Notes: generated by a model not told the origin, from the sequence alone. Positions 1-7,527 are shown, counted from the first letter of the stretch. The stretch is DNA of 64,000 nt from HNR sp040400085 (GCA_040400085.1 JBBAQX010000002.1:96758-160757), one strand, 5' to 3'. Numbers and translations: made by a program.

Positions 1-6
1 CACCGC

Positions 7-174
7 TTAGGCGTGTCCGAGACCTTCCGGCATCGGATTGGGAGGATCGGTCATCTCAAGACCCTCTTTGGTCAGCTCCAGTTCCATGCGTTTCCCAAGG
101 GCAAGGTAATTCCTGTCCATGGAACGCTGCATGGTGAGCTGCACGTCGAGTCTCTTATAACCTCGAAGTATCAC
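7..174 (-). CDS. small protein, GTG start, coupled micro-gene
   Basis: Codes for 55 residues from a GTG that overlaps the stop of the upstream micro-gene (GTGA). The product is polar, with many Met residues and a proline-rich tail, and matches no family I recognise. The frame stays open upstream to 324, but the GTG at 174 fits the overlapping-stop pattern of its neighbours better. Confidence 0.55.
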   Translation of the reverse strand: MILRGYKRLDVQLTMQRSMDRNYLALGKRMELELTKEGLEMTDPPNPMPEGLGHA

Positions 175-257
175 TGCCTTGACGACGTCAGTCGCGGGGC
201 AATGCCACCTAGATAACGAACCGCTGTGAGAACCTCGCGAGTGAGGTCGTCCTTCAT
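171..257 (-). CDS. micro-gene, 28 residues
   Basis: Codes for 28 residues. Its ATG overlaps the upstream stop (ATGA) and its stop overlaps the next GTG. The only support is position in a three-gene chain of perfect stop/start overlaps. No function can be assigned. Confidence 0.4.
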   Translation of the reverse strand: MKDDLTREVLTAVRYLGGIAPRLTSSRQ

Positions 258-337
258 GCGGAGGTATTGTTCTTAACGTACCACTGCCAGCCGTAGACTG
301 CGGCAGCACCGATGGCGATTCCAATCAAAAGTTCCAT
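254..337 (-). CDS. small single-pass membrane protein, 27 residues
   Basis: A good Shine-Dalgarno (ACAGGAG, 6 bases before ATG) starts a 27-residue protein. It has one hydrophobic helix rich in Ile, Gly and Ala, followed by an aromatic and basic end (WQWYVKNN). It is the first gene of a coupled micro-operon. Length and composition suggest an inner-membrane micropeptide; function unknown. Confidence 0.5.
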   Translation of the reverse strand: MELLIGIAIGAAAVYGWQWYVKNNTSA

Positions 338-356
338 TTCGGTCTCCTGTTACAAA

Positions 357-436
357 TGGTGCGCAGGACGGGCCTCGAACCCGTAAGCCTGTGGCTCTCG
401 ACCACAGAGGTATACCTACTTCCCAGTCACCTGCGC
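357..436 (-). tRNA. tRNA, anticodon uncertain (GAG or CGA by position)
   Basis: Seven-base-pair acceptor stem (GCGCAGG with CCTGCGC), encoded CCA, T-arm with loop TTCGAGG, and a 6-bp anticodon hairpin with loop TCGAGAG. Position 33 is C rather than the near-universal U, and no canonical D-stem is visible, so amino-acid identity is unsafe. The 5' end lies inside the stop region of the small gene 416-544. Confidence 0.65.
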
Positions 437-544
437 CTTAACCCAATCATCCGCTTCTTGTCTCGTCGAGAATGCCTTTACTATCCGATCCCCGTCGAAT
501 ACACGCCAGGGAAGAAGGGAGAGTCTCCTACGACAGTAGGGCAT
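416..544 (-). CDS. small protein overlapping a tRNA gene
   Basis: Codes for 42 residues, basic at the N-terminus, followed by a segment (VFDGDRIVKAFSTRQEADDW) typical of small folded phage proteins. The final seven codons, including the stop, are the first 21 bases of the tRNA at 357-436. The Shine-Dalgarno is weak. Either a real gene whose end doubles as tRNA sequence, or a fortuitous frame. Confidence 0.4.
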   Translation of the reverse strand: MPYCRRRLSLLPWRVFDGDRIVKAFSTRQEADDWVKAQVTGK

Positions 545-552
545 TCTCTTGA

Positions 553-644
553 TGGTGATTCTGGCAGGAATCGAACCCGCATCGTTCGCCGATCTAGCGA
601 TCATGGCTTATAAGACCACCGCTCTACCATTGAGCTACAGAACC
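553..644 (-). tRNA. tRNA, probably anticodon UAU (Ile), extended variable region
   Basis: Acceptor GGTTCTG pairs with CAGAATC (one G-U), D-arm GCTC/GAGC, anticodon loop CTTATAA giving UAU, T-loop TTCGATT, encoded CCA. About 22 bases lie between the anticodon stem and T-stem and can form a short hairpin. That length is typical of Leu, Ser or Tyr tRNAs and odd for an Ile tRNA. Confidence 0.75.
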
Positions 645-656
645 TTCCCATCATAT

Positions 657-734
657 TGGCTGTGGCGGTTGGGATCGAACCAACATTCATCTCGGTTAAC
701 AGCCGAGTGCGCTTACCTTAAGTGCTACACCACA
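657..734 (-). tRNA. tRNA-Asn (GUU)
   Basis: Acceptor TGTGGTG with CGCCACA, anticodon stem CTCGG/CCGAG with loop CTGTTAA (anticodon GUU), T-loop TTCGATC, encoded CCA. It follows the coding piece of the tmRNA by a few bases on the same strand, so it is probably cut from the same transcript. Confidence 0.9.
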
Positions 735-739
735 AAATG

Positions 740-1045
740 GTTGGTGGGATTCTGTTTCCAAGTTCCCACCGGACTCATGTCAGGCCGCGAGGGCGAGACG
801 AGGAGCAACGTTGTCGTTGGCACCTAGAGTTTTGCGCTTAACGTAGTCGCCTACGGTGATCTCCAGCCGGTCTTCGCTATCCAGTCGATCCTAGTTCGCC
901 CCCATCACTGACCCCCAGCGGCATCTTGCCGTTGAGTTTCCACGCCCAACGGGTTCAATGGTGGAACCGCCAGGGGTCTGTGGTGGAGGCGCCGGGCGCT
1001 GCCCCCGGGTCCTGAAAGTTATCATCGTCCTTCAACGATCACAAG
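740..1045 (-). ncRNA. ssrA: permuted two-piece tmRNA (ssrA)
   Basis: tmRNA rescues stalled ribosomes and tags the nascent peptide for proteolysis. Transcription order is acceptor piece (about 1045-981, ending CGCCTCC-A-CCA), a short spacer, then the coding piece starting GGGGGCG at 903, which pairs with CGCCTCC to rebuild the acceptor stem. This is the alphaproteobacterial permuted arrangement. The coding piece has a tag frame at 780-821 reading ANDNVAPRLALAA and a stop; ANDN starts and small nonpolar ends are typical of alpha tags. A 7-bp stem (GGTGGGA/TCCCACC) closes the 3' side near 740. The ends of both mature pieces are estimates. Confidence 0.88.
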
Positions 1046-1049
1046 TCTA

Positions 1050-1078
1050 TATATACACATCACTGCACGGGGCGTCAA
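1050..1078 (-). promoter_or_regulatory. sigma70-type promoter of tmRNA/tRNA operon
   Basis: TTGACG, a 17-base spacer, then TATATA, followed by GACTTG. It points at the tmRNA acceptor piece. The TATATAGACT stretch recurs at the promoters near 17105 and 21216. Confidence 0.8.
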
Positions 1079-1079
1079 T

Positions 1080-1113
1080 AAAAAAATGGGGCTCGGTCAT
1101 TGCGCCGAGCCCC
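1080..1113 (-). terminator. Rho-independent terminator
   Basis: Perfect 9-bp hairpin GGGGCTCGG/CCGAGCCCC, followed on the minus strand by a seven-T run. It closes the TerB-like gene just upstream of the tmRNA promoter. Confidence 0.85.
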
Positions 1114-1153
1114 ATCAAGTTACGGTGTCACGGATAGTACACCGTCAGGGAGC

Positions 1154-1612
1154 TCAGAAGTCGAACTTGGACGGATCCACGTTCAGACGCTTGGCGATCT
1201 TCTTGAGGATTTCCTCCTCGGCCGGCTCGAGTTCGCCATCGGCGAAGGCAATGTCCATCGCAATGAGGTAGGTGTCCTCGCACATCTGCGGGTTGCCCTT
1301 GATGTCGTCGAGCTGGCGGGCGAGCTGCTGCTTGCCGGAGACCGTCTTAGCCTGGGCCAGCATGACGGTGGAGACTTCCGAGATCTCGTGGTCCTTGTAG
1401 ATCGCCGACAGCTTGTCGTTGCCCTTGACGAGGCGCTGGATGGCGCCGACTTCCGCGTCCTCAATCTCGCCGTCGGCTGCGGCGACGAGCGCCACGGCCG
1501 CGCAGACCGCCTCGAGGAAGTCCTTGTTCTCAGAATACTTCGCCTTTAGTTCCTGCGTGGAAGCTCCAACGCCGGCGCTGACTGCCTTCTTCAATGCACC
1601 AAAGATACCCAT
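1154..1612 (-). CDS. TerB-like (tellurite resistance family) protein
   Basis: Codes for 152 residues, all-helical, with acidic repeat motifs around AAADGEIEDAE and FADGELEPAEEE, which match the paired metal-binding helices of TerB/DjlA-type domains. The family is linked to stress responses, sometimes metal binding; the phage role is unknown. Start at MGIFGALKK follows an AGGGAAA; the frame is open further upstream but without a better signal. Confidence 0.75.
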   Translation of the reverse strand: MGIFGALKKAVSAGVGASTQELKAKYSENKDFLEAVCAAVALVAAADGEIEDAEVGAIQRLVKGNDKLSAIYKDHEISEVSTVMLAQAKTVSGKQQLARQLDDIKGNPQMCEDTYLIAMDIAFADGELEPAEEEILKKIAKRLNVDPSKFDF

Positions 1613-1671
1613 AGTATGTTTCCCTATTCTAAGTCCCTTCTTCCTGCCCGAGAGACACAACGGGTAAGCAC

Positions 1672-1776
1672 TTAAGTCGTCTTGCGGTACCACCAGCGGA
1701 CGAGCTTGAATGTCCACCACGCACTGATACCGATGATGTCAAGGATACGGTCGATAAGACCGAACATAATGATCAT
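1672..1776 (-). CDS. small membrane protein, 34 residues
   Basis: Its ATG overlaps the stop of the upstream gene (ATGA). The product has a hydrophobic stretch rich in Ile and Leu, then aromatic and basic residues (WWTFKLVRWWYRKTT). Probably a membrane micropeptide. Confidence 0.45.
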   Translation of the reverse strand: MIIMFGLIDRILDIIGISAWWTFKLVRWWYRKTT

Positions 1777-2123
1777 TGCTTTTTCTCTACGTTCTCAAAG
1801 ATCTGGGTCACTGCACGGTGCTGGTGTTTGAATTGCTCCTTGTGCCTCCACTTCCTGAAGTGCCACCACGCCCACGCTCCGGCGATCGTGAATGGCTTGA
1901 AGGTGCGGCATGGGCCGATCGCAACTTCGTCCTCGAAGTGGCTTCCTCCGTCTAACGTGACGCTCAGGTATGATGAACCACTGCCTATCCAGTATTTGAG
2001 TTCCAGCTTACGATCCACCAAGTAGTAGGTCGTAAGATAGAAATCATTGGGACGTTCGGTCAGACCCTCGACTAGGACGGTTGCGAGGGCCATGCGGCTG
2101 CGGAAGTCGACTTGGATTCTCAA
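1773..2123 (-). CDS. hypothetical protein, 116 residues
   Basis: TTG start with GGGAG nine bases upstream. The product has a hydrophobic aromatic patch near residues 80-90 (TIAGAWAWWHF) followed by a basic tail. No family recognised. Its stop overlaps the start of the next gene. Confidence 0.55.
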   Translation of the reverse strand: MRIQVDFRSRMALATVLVEGLTERPNDFYLTTYYLVDRKLELKYWIGSGSSYLSVTLDGGSHFEDEVAIGPCRTFKPFTIAGAWAWWHFRKWRHKEQFKHQHRAVTQIFENVEKKQ

Positions 2124-2144
2124 TTGCGTTCGCTCCCGCCATGT

Positions 2145-2534
2145 TCACGTTCCATAATCCACCTCATTGAGGCAGTCGAGCTTATGCGGTTCCACTCCGC
2201 CGTTGATTACACCGCAGGAACAGCGTCCCAGTAGGCCGTTGAGCTTGACCCAGTTGTCGTACTTCTCGACCGAGCCCACGCAACCCCCAGGGATGATCGA
2301 CATCAGGTTCGCGTAATCCCTGAGGTGATTTATGTTGGTCCCGTCGGCACGTCCCACGATTCCCATGAAGTCATTGCAGATGACGGAACGGAGGAAGCCG
2401 CCCGGAGGAATACCCCAGAGGAGATAGCGGATGATCCCGGCGTGCATGTAGGTCGGGATTTCCACCAGCTCCATCTCAAGATGAGGTAAGTGCTTTCGGA
2501 ACGCGTGAAGAGCGAAGCTGTCGGGAATATTCAT
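2145..2534 (-). CDS. hypothetical protein, 129 residues
   Basis: The start chosen (ATG at 2534 with AGGAC) overlaps the end of the GcrA-like gene by 59 bases; an alternative ATG at 2474 sits right at that gene's stop but lacks a ribosome site. Contains a CSC motif near residue 108. No family recognised. Confidence 0.55.
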   Translation of the reverse strand: MNIPDSFALHAFRKHLPHLEMELVEIPTYMHAGIIRYLLWGIPPGGFLRSVICNDFMGIVGRADGTNINHLRDYANLMSIIPGGCVGSVEKYDNWVKLNGLLGRCSCGVINGGVEPHKLDCLNEVDYGT

Positions 2535-2952
2535 ATGCCGTCCTATCGAGTGTGGAGACAACGCGGTGATAGTTGCAGTACACCCCGACGTCGTGCGTGG
2601 TGTGGCCGCAGAAGGTGTAACTATCGTCGCCGTACGGCCAACGACAGTTGTTGGGATTGAGCTCCATGAGCTCGAGGTGAAGCGGTTCGGGTTCGGGAGG
2701 AAGCTCCCGCTGCTGAAGGACGGGATAGAAAGTCGGGGGAACCGCCGCCTTCTCCTTGGGACGCAGCACGCGAAGATCGCGGGTCTGCTTGCGGCGTTCG
2801 ACCCCAAGGAGTTTCTCCCTCCAGAGTTTTCCCATGATGACGCCGCGCGTTGTGTTGAAGTGTTCGGCAATTCTGCCGGCACTCACTCCGTCGAGCCACA
2901 TCTTGGCGCAGAGTTGAGTGGAGTCGTAATTCCAAACGAAAGATTTGCCCAT
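2476..2952 (-). CDS. GcrA-like cell-cycle regulator
   Basis: Codes for 158 residues. The N-terminal 50 residues form a helix-turn-helix (MWLDGVSAGRIAEHFNTT, then VIMGKLWR), matching the GcrA DNA-binding domain. The C-terminal part has the family's CRWPYGDDSYTFCG and YCNYHR segments. In alphaproteobacteria GcrA works with sigma70 at GANTC-methylated promoters to drive cell-cycle genes. A phage copy probably redirects host or phage transcription. Strong AGGAGGAG precedes the ATG. Confidence 0.88.
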   Translation of the reverse strand: MGKSFVWNYDSTQLCAKMWLDGVSAGRIAEHFNTTRGVIMGKLWREKLLGVERRKQTRDLRVLRPKEKAAVPPTFYPVLQQRELPPEPEPLHLELMELNPNNCRWPYGDDSYTFCGHTTHDVGVYCNYHRVVSTLDRTAYEYSRQLRSSRVPKALTSS

Positions 2953-3125
2953 GGCTTCTCCTCCTGCCGCTGAGATGGCCCGATGCCTCACACCCCTGCA
3001 AGGCTCCCTGTTTAGATACCGACTCGGGCCAGCATCGGTGGGAGTGTAGGTGGGGACGCGGAAAATGGTCAAACCGCGTCCCCGGCGCTCGTGAACCCGG
3101 AGGGTTAGGCCTTGACGCCCGCCTT

Positions 3126-4697
3126 CTACAGGATCTTCTGCGCCTTCTCGTTGGCACCCTGGGCAGAACCCGCCGCGGCCTTGGTCAGCCGCATGTGGCG
3201 GTTGCCCTCCTCACGGACAGCGCGGACGTTGTCCTGAATGTTCAAGAGGGCGTGCTGCACTTCATCTCCCGAGAAGCCCAAGACCGACTTCTCGATCAGC
3301 TTCACGAAGGTCTTGCCGAGCTTCTCCTCGTCGGACTCGTGGGTCGGCGGAGCGGCCAGCAGCTCCATGTGCTGCTTCATGCCGTAGCCGGCCGTACGGA
3401 GATCCGCCGGGGTCAGCTGCTTGCGATCGTCCGAGAGCATGCTGAGCTTGGCGCGTTCCACCACCTCGCGGATGGCGGCCGGCGACATTCCCTGCACCAC
3501 TTCACCAACCGGCGAGAGATCGGCGCCCTTCTCGAGGAGTTCACCCGTGTACTTCAGCATGAGGCGCTGGGCTGCCTCGGCGTCCGGGTTGGTCAGCGAG
3601 ATGACGGCGTCGAAACGGCCGGGACGGAGGAGGGACTTGTCGATGTTGTCGATGAAGTTCGTGGTGAGGACCACCATGATCTCATTCGACTTCGTGTCGA
3701 CGCCGTCGAGGATGTTCACGAGGTCGTTGACGGACTCCTCCTGGCGATCGGCCGTACGATCCACGTCCTCGGCGAAGATGACGCAGGGCTGGTAGAGCTT
3801 GGCCAGATTGAGGGCCGAGGCGAGACCGAGGGAACGGTTCAGCATGATGAAGGTCCAGCCGTTGTCGTTCGCGACCTTGGCGGTCACACGAGCGGTCAGC
3901 GACTTGCCGGTGCCGTAGGGGCCGGACATCAGGATGCCGCGCTTGAGCGGGATGCCGTGCTTGCGGCAGGCAGCCGTGTTCTTGAGCGGGCTGAAGACGT
4001 TCACCTTGATGAGGTTCTCGACGTCACGGTTGTGGACGATGTCCGTCTCGCTGGTCGAGCTCAGGTCGAGGAACTCAGGCTGCTGCGTGAGGATGACGTC
4101 ACCGTCATCGTCGACCGAGAGCTTGATTGCCTTGCCCTTGTACACGCTGTTGTCGCGGATGATCGCACGCGCGGTGGCGACGATCTCGGCGATGCGAGCC
4201 TGGTCACGCCGGCGAACGATACCACCGATGACGGCGCCGCGGCGATGCAGCTGGACATTGATGGGCTTGGTCACGTTGGGAATGGTCATCTGTCCCTGGG
4301 GAACCATGATGACGTCCTCCGGGTTCGGGCCGGAACGGACTGCGATGAAGTCCGGACGCATTTCGCCAAAGAAGGTCTGGACGGACTGCGGCGAGACGAT
4401 GCCGTAGATCTGCACCATCGCCTTATATACGGCGACGAGCGAATCCCAGGGCGCGCCCTCGACGAGTTCGTGACAGTCGTATTCCTGCTCCTCGTCCTTC
4501 TTGATCTGCTCGAGCGATGCGATGGCCGCATCGTACGACATGTTCATCGGATCGGCGGGGAGGATGATCTGCCGGCCTTCGTGCTTGACCTTGACGTCCA
4601 GGTTCCCCCAGACGGCGCCGTCCTCGGCCTGTGACAGACTGTGGGCGAGCTCCTGAATGAGATTCGCACCTGCGGTCTTAACTGCTGCTTTTGCCAT
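3126..4697 (-). CDS. AAA+ ATPase
   Basis: Codes for 523 residues. Walker A GPYGTGKS at about 259-266, Walker B CVIFAEDVDR near 304-314, sensor 1 VLTTNF, and LLRPGRFD containing the arginine finger: a classic AAA module closest to FtsH/Cdc48-type ATPases. The N-terminal 250 residues are family-specific and no protease motif is present. Such ATPases recur in large phages, probably as remodelling factors; the substrate is unknown. Confidence 0.85.
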   Translation of the reverse strand: MAKAAVKTAGANLIQELAHSLSQAEDGAVWGNLDVKVKHEGRQIILPADPMNMSYDAAIASLEQIKKDEEQEYDCHELVEGAPWDSLVAVYKAMVQIYGIVSPQSVQTFFGEMRPDFIAVRSGPNPEDVIMVPQGQMTIPNVTKPINVQLHRRGAVIGGIVRRRDQARIAEIVATARAIIRDNSVYKGKAIKLSVDDDGDVILTQQPEFLDLSSTSETDIVHNRDVENLIKVNVFSPLKNTAACRKHGIPLKRGILMSGPYGTGKSLTARVTAKVANDNGWTFIMLNRSLGLASALNLAKLYQPCVIFAEDVDRTADRQEESVNDLVNILDGVDTKSNEIMVVLTTNFIDNIDKSLLRPGRFDAVISLTNPDAEAAQRLMLKYTGELLEKGADLSPVGEVVQGMSPAAIREVVERAKLSMLSDDRKQLTPADLRTAGYGMKQHMELLAAPPTHESDEEKLGKTFVKLIEKSVLGFSGDEVQHALLNIQDNVRAVREEGNRHMRLTKAAAGSAQGANEKAQKIL

Positions 4698-4704
4698 TTT
4701 TACC

Positions 4705-4887
4705 TCATAATGACTGAGTCGTAGTTTTGCCGTCGCGGAAGGTGACCCAGATCCTGCCTGCCGCGTCGTCTTTACGATGGGACACCTTTGTGTATCCCAT
4801 GCGTTCGTAAATCTTGATTCCGGATTTGGCTCCCGCTTCCGAGAGCCAGCTGATGGTGAAGGTGTCGTCGTCGTCGAATCGCAACAT
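4705..4887 (-). CDS. hypothetical protein, 60 residues
   Basis: Starts with an acidic run of Asp residues (MLRFDDDDTFTIS). AAGG precedes the ATG. Lies between the DUF2786 gene and the AAA+ gene with short spacing, so likely one operon. No family recognised. Confidence 0.5.
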   Translation of the reverse strand: MLRFDDDDTFTISWLSEAGAKSGIKIYERMGYTKVSHRKDDAAGRIWVTFRDGKTTTQSL

Positions 4888-4896
4888 ACCTTACAC

Positions 4897-5592
4897 TTAC
4901 CTCCGTGTCAATAGAGGAGCGGAGGGTGCCCGGGTTGCGTTCACCTGTGCGTTCATTGAGATGTTGTTCGCCGCAGCGATGCCCGCGCTGTAACCCGCAC
5001 CACCGAGGACGATTTGACGGCTCTTGATCCGCTTGATGCCCTTCATGTGATCGTTGACCTCGGACATCGCCTCGTCGTAGAGAGCCGGAAGGTTGCCGGG
5101 GTTATCTGCCTTGGACTTGGCCAGCATGTTCTCGAGGCGCCACGCCATATTGATTGCGGCACCTTTCTGGAAATTGCGGCGGACGATGCCGTCCTTGCTG
5201 GCCTCGTTCGAGAGGCGGTAGATCGTCTGCTCGATGTATGCGAACATCTGCGAGGCGACGATGATGCGGGACTGGCGGCCCACGAAACAGTAGGTGTTGT
5301 GGTCGCGGGCTCCAGTGACACGGTAGCGGACGAACCCGCACATGTAGTACTTGGCCACCCGGTTGGCAAGACCGCGGAACCAGGGAGTGTCATAACGCGG
5401 CTTGATGCGCTCGCCTTCCATGACACCGACGCTGTCCTCGGTGAGTTCGCCGATGTCGGCCTGGTCGTTGCGGACCAGGAGTTCCTGCACCTTCTCCATG
5501 AAGAGTGCGGCCTCGTCCTGGTTGTCGGTGCCGTTGGCCTTGGCCATCAGCTTGCGGATCTTGTCGATAAGTTTTTCGCGGTTGGCGGTCAT
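4897..5592 (-). CDS. DUF2786-domain protein
   Basis: Codes for 231 residues. The N-terminal 45 residues (REKLIDKIRKLMAKANG, then EAALFMEKVQELL) are a textbook DUF2786. The middle region resembles the domain that usually follows it in phage proteins. Function unknown. Transcribed from the promoter at 5616-5644 carrying the GAATCGGTG element. Confidence 0.8.
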   Translation of the reverse strand: MTANREKLIDKIRKLMAKANGTDNQDEAALFMEKVQELLVRNDQADIGELTEDSVGVMEGERIKPRYDTPWFRGLANRVAKYYMCGFVRYRVTGARDHNTYCFVGRQSRIIVASQMFAYIEQTIYRLSNEASKDGIVRRNFQKGAAINMAWRLENMLAKSKADNPGNLPALYDEAMSEVNDHMKGIKRIKSRQIVLGGAGYSAGIAAANNISMNAQVNATRAPSAPLLTRR

Positions 5593-5615
5593 TACGATCT
5601 CCTCTTCTTGATACC

Positions 5616-5644
5616 AGACTACACCGATTCGGTGCAGAAGTCAA
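5616..5644 (-). promoter_or_regulatory. promoter with palindromic operator-like element
   Basis: TTGACT, 17-base spacer, TAGTCT. The 13-base palindrome CACCGAATCGGTG fills the spacer next to the -10 box. The same element abuts the -10 in four other promoters of this window. Confidence 0.8.
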
Positions 5645-5646
5645 GG

Positions 5647-5671
5647 AAAGAGCGGGGTGTTACCCCCGCTC
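5647..5671 (-). terminator. Rho-independent terminator
   Basis: GC-rich hairpin (GAGCGGGG with CCCCGCTC) followed on the minus strand by TTTCC. It ends the DUF932 gene and sits just upstream of the next promoter. Confidence 0.7.
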
Positions 5672-5680
5672 TCTTTGGTG

Positions 5681-6658
5681 TCAAGCGGCCAGCAGGACCT
5701 TGTTGGAGGCGGCCTTGCCGGCCATGTCCAGCGCCAGGTTCATGGCCTTCAGCTTGCGGTTCGCGTTGACGCCGTACCAGGCGTTGTCCAGACGGGTTGC
5801 ATCCTTGCCCATCTCGTGGTCGCAGATGAACGTGACCGCGTTGAACGCCTGCCACCAGGTGCCCATGGCGAACTCGGCGCCCGGCTGAGTCTCGAGGATG
5901 GACATGGCGCGGTCGTGCTGCTTGCTGACGCCGCCAGTTCCCTTCGCGTCGGAGGTGCGGGGGAACACCGTGGCGAAGAACTCGCTGGCCGACTCGGTGT
6001 CCAGCTTCTTGCCGGCAAGGAACGTCGCGTGTTCCTTGTATTCGTTGAGGCGGGCCTTGGCGAGACCGAGATGCTCCTTCACGATGTTCGGGTCGAACTT
6101 GTTGCGGTGGGAGACCTTCACGATCTGGTTGGACCGACCCTTATTCAGTGCCTGAGCCATCGTGTTCTTGCAGACCACCCGGATCGGCGTGTGGCGGACG
6201 TCGGTCGGACGGCCGTAGATGTGCGGGATGGTGAAGAGCATGTAGGACTCGATCAGATCGTTCGGGACCGCCTCGAAACCGTCCATGATCTTGGCGAGGA
6301 ACCAGACGATCGTTCCGTTGCGGAGCGAGCCGGCGGTGTGCATCTGCATGCCGCCCTCGCGGACGTATTCGTCGAAGAACTCCGCACCCTCGGCGTTCTG
6401 CACGGGCTGCCAGCCCGAACCGACGATGTCCAGTTCCTCGTCCGGCTGACCGGGACGGACACGAGCGAGCAGCTGCTTGCTGGTGGTCTTGACGTACTTG
6501 CTCTGCGTATTGAAGTAGAGCGGCTTCTTCTTGACTTCCCAGTCAAGACCGGCGGCGACGAGCATTTCCTGCGGGCTCAGGTCGTTCGAGACCGAGACGC
6601 CCAGACCGTGCCAAGGGGTTTCGCCCGCGTAGGCCATTGTTTCAACTTCGTGGCTCAT
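5681..6658 (-). CDS. DUF932 (phage/plasmid-like) protein
   Basis: Codes for 325 residues. N-terminus SHEVETMAYAGETPWHGLG is the hallmark of DUF932/TIGR03299 proteins, found in many phages and plasmids and of unknown biochemical role. The start at 6658 has AGAGG upstream. It has its own promoter and terminator. Confidence 0.88.
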   Translation of the reverse strand: MSHEVETMAYAGETPWHGLGVSVSNDLSPQEMLVAAGLDWEVKKKPLYFNTQSKYVKTTSKQLLARVRPGQPDEELDIVGSGWQPVQNAEGAEFFDEYVREGGMQMHTAGSLRNGTIVWFLAKIMDGFEAVPNDLIESYMLFTIPHIYGRPTDVRHTPIRVVCKNTMAQALNKGRSNQIVKVSHRNKFDPNIVKEHLGLAKARLNEYKEHATFLAGKKLDTESASEFFATVFPRTSDAKGTGGVSKQHDRAMSILETQPGAEFAMGTWWQAFNAVTFICDHEMGKDATRLDNAWYGVNANRKLKAMNLALDMAGKAASNKVLLAA

Positions 6659-6707
6659 GATAAGATCCTCTTGTTTCCGTTGCGGCGATTGCCACCGCAT
6701 GTTCAAT

Positions 6708-6736
6708 AGTCTACACCGAATCACCACCGATGTAAA
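6708..6736 (-). promoter_or_regulatory. promoter of the DUF932 gene
   Basis: TTTACA, 17-base spacer ending GATTCGGTG, then TAGACT. It is divergent from the plus-strand promoter at 6873, so 6700-6900 is a two-way regulatory region. Confidence 0.8.
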
Positions 6737-6872
6737 TAACTTTCTTAAGAAAAAGAAACCGATCCGGTTACGGATAGACCTTTAATGTAACCTCGCCAGT
6801 TACACATAAAATACCCCGGAAAATGCACCATATATAGTGACTCCCGATGCCGCCTACTTTACAGCATGTATA

Positions 6873-6901
6873 TTGACACCTTCACCGATTCGGTGTAGAC
6901 T
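6873..6901 (+). promoter_or_regulatory. promoter with 13-base palindrome
   Basis: TTGACA, 17-base spacer, TAGACT. CACCGATTCGGTG occupies 6883-6895, directly against the -10 box, the same palindrome as at 5622-5634. Drives the gene at 6931. Confidence 0.85.
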
Positions 6902-6930
6902 GCATGAATTGCCGAAAGAGGAGTTTCGCA

Positions 6931-7368
6931 ATGAAAGTCGTTTTCTCGATCAAGGGTGACACCACCGATTCCAAATTGATGGAAGCCCTCAACTACCTGC
7001 TTGAGGCGGGGTATCCGTTCACTGTGCAAGGGGTGATTCCGGCCAAGAAGCCCGTAGGTGTTGAGGCACCCACCCTTCCCAAGCCGAAGGTCATCGAGGC
7101 CTTTGACATGTCGAAGGTTCCGAACGTGAAGGGCAACTCCCATCCCGTTCGTGCACGCAAGTTCTTCCACCCTTCCGGCAAGACCGCCCGTCAGATCGCC
7201 ATCGACTATGTCGATGACATGGGCACCACGACGGTCATGGACCTCACTCGGTACATGATCCGTGAAGGGTACTCGCCCTCAACCCCGCAGCCCATCATCT
7301 CCGACATTACCACTCGCGGTGACGTTGAGATCGAGGGCCACATGCTGGGGTCCAAGAAGAGGGGCTAA
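6931..7368 (+). CDS. hypothetical protein, 145 residues
   Basis: AGAGGAG eight bases before ATG. The second half (residues 75-145) reads like a small winged-helix domain, including TTTVMDLTRYMIREGYSP, so DNA binding is possible. Two proteins near 43359 and 54501 show similar short helix patterns, but this is only a visual impression. Confidence 0.6.
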   Translation: MKVVFSIKGDTTDSKLMEALNYLLEAGYPFTVQGVIPAKKPVGVEAPTLPKPKVIEAFDMSKVPNVKGNSHPVRARKFFHPSGKTARQIAIDYVDDMGTTTVMDLTRYMIREGYSPSTPQPIISDITTRGDVEIEGHMLGSKKRG

Positions 7369-7519
7369 CGCCCATCCCAGCAGTGGACTGAGTGCGCAGC
7401 TGGGAGATCGAGTCGGGATGTATCCGCACATAGGCGGACGATCCCTACCCTCGCGTTGCGTGATGGCAGCGAGGTAGCCGCGCACCTGAGCGTGTGGGTA
7501 AACTGCTCTTCATTCCCCG
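7369..7519 (+). other. non-coding gap with one hairpin
   Basis: About 150 bases without a convincing gene. CCCAGC and GCTGGG near 7376-7404 can pair into a short hairpin, and several GC-rich short repeats follow. It may be a leader or small RNA; I see no family match. Confidence 0.25.
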
Positions 7520-7527
7520 GATAAATA
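7520..7527 (+). promoter_or_regulatory. T4-late-like promoter element GATAAATA
   Basis: One mismatch to the T4 late -10 TATAAATA, placed just before the UvsW start region. Recognition by the gp55-like sigma at 9337 is inferred. Confidence 0.4.

Noticed and set aside
3195..4634. 479-codon open frame on the plus strand opposite the AAA+ ATPase
   Set aside because: Shadow of a GC-rich gene: the minus-strand frame has all AAA+ motifs, and the plus frame is Val/Asp/Leu-rich with no ribosome site.
5657..6709. 350-codon plus-strand frame opposite the DUF932 gene
   Set aside because: DUF932 signature on the minus strand, with promoter and terminator, decides the strand.
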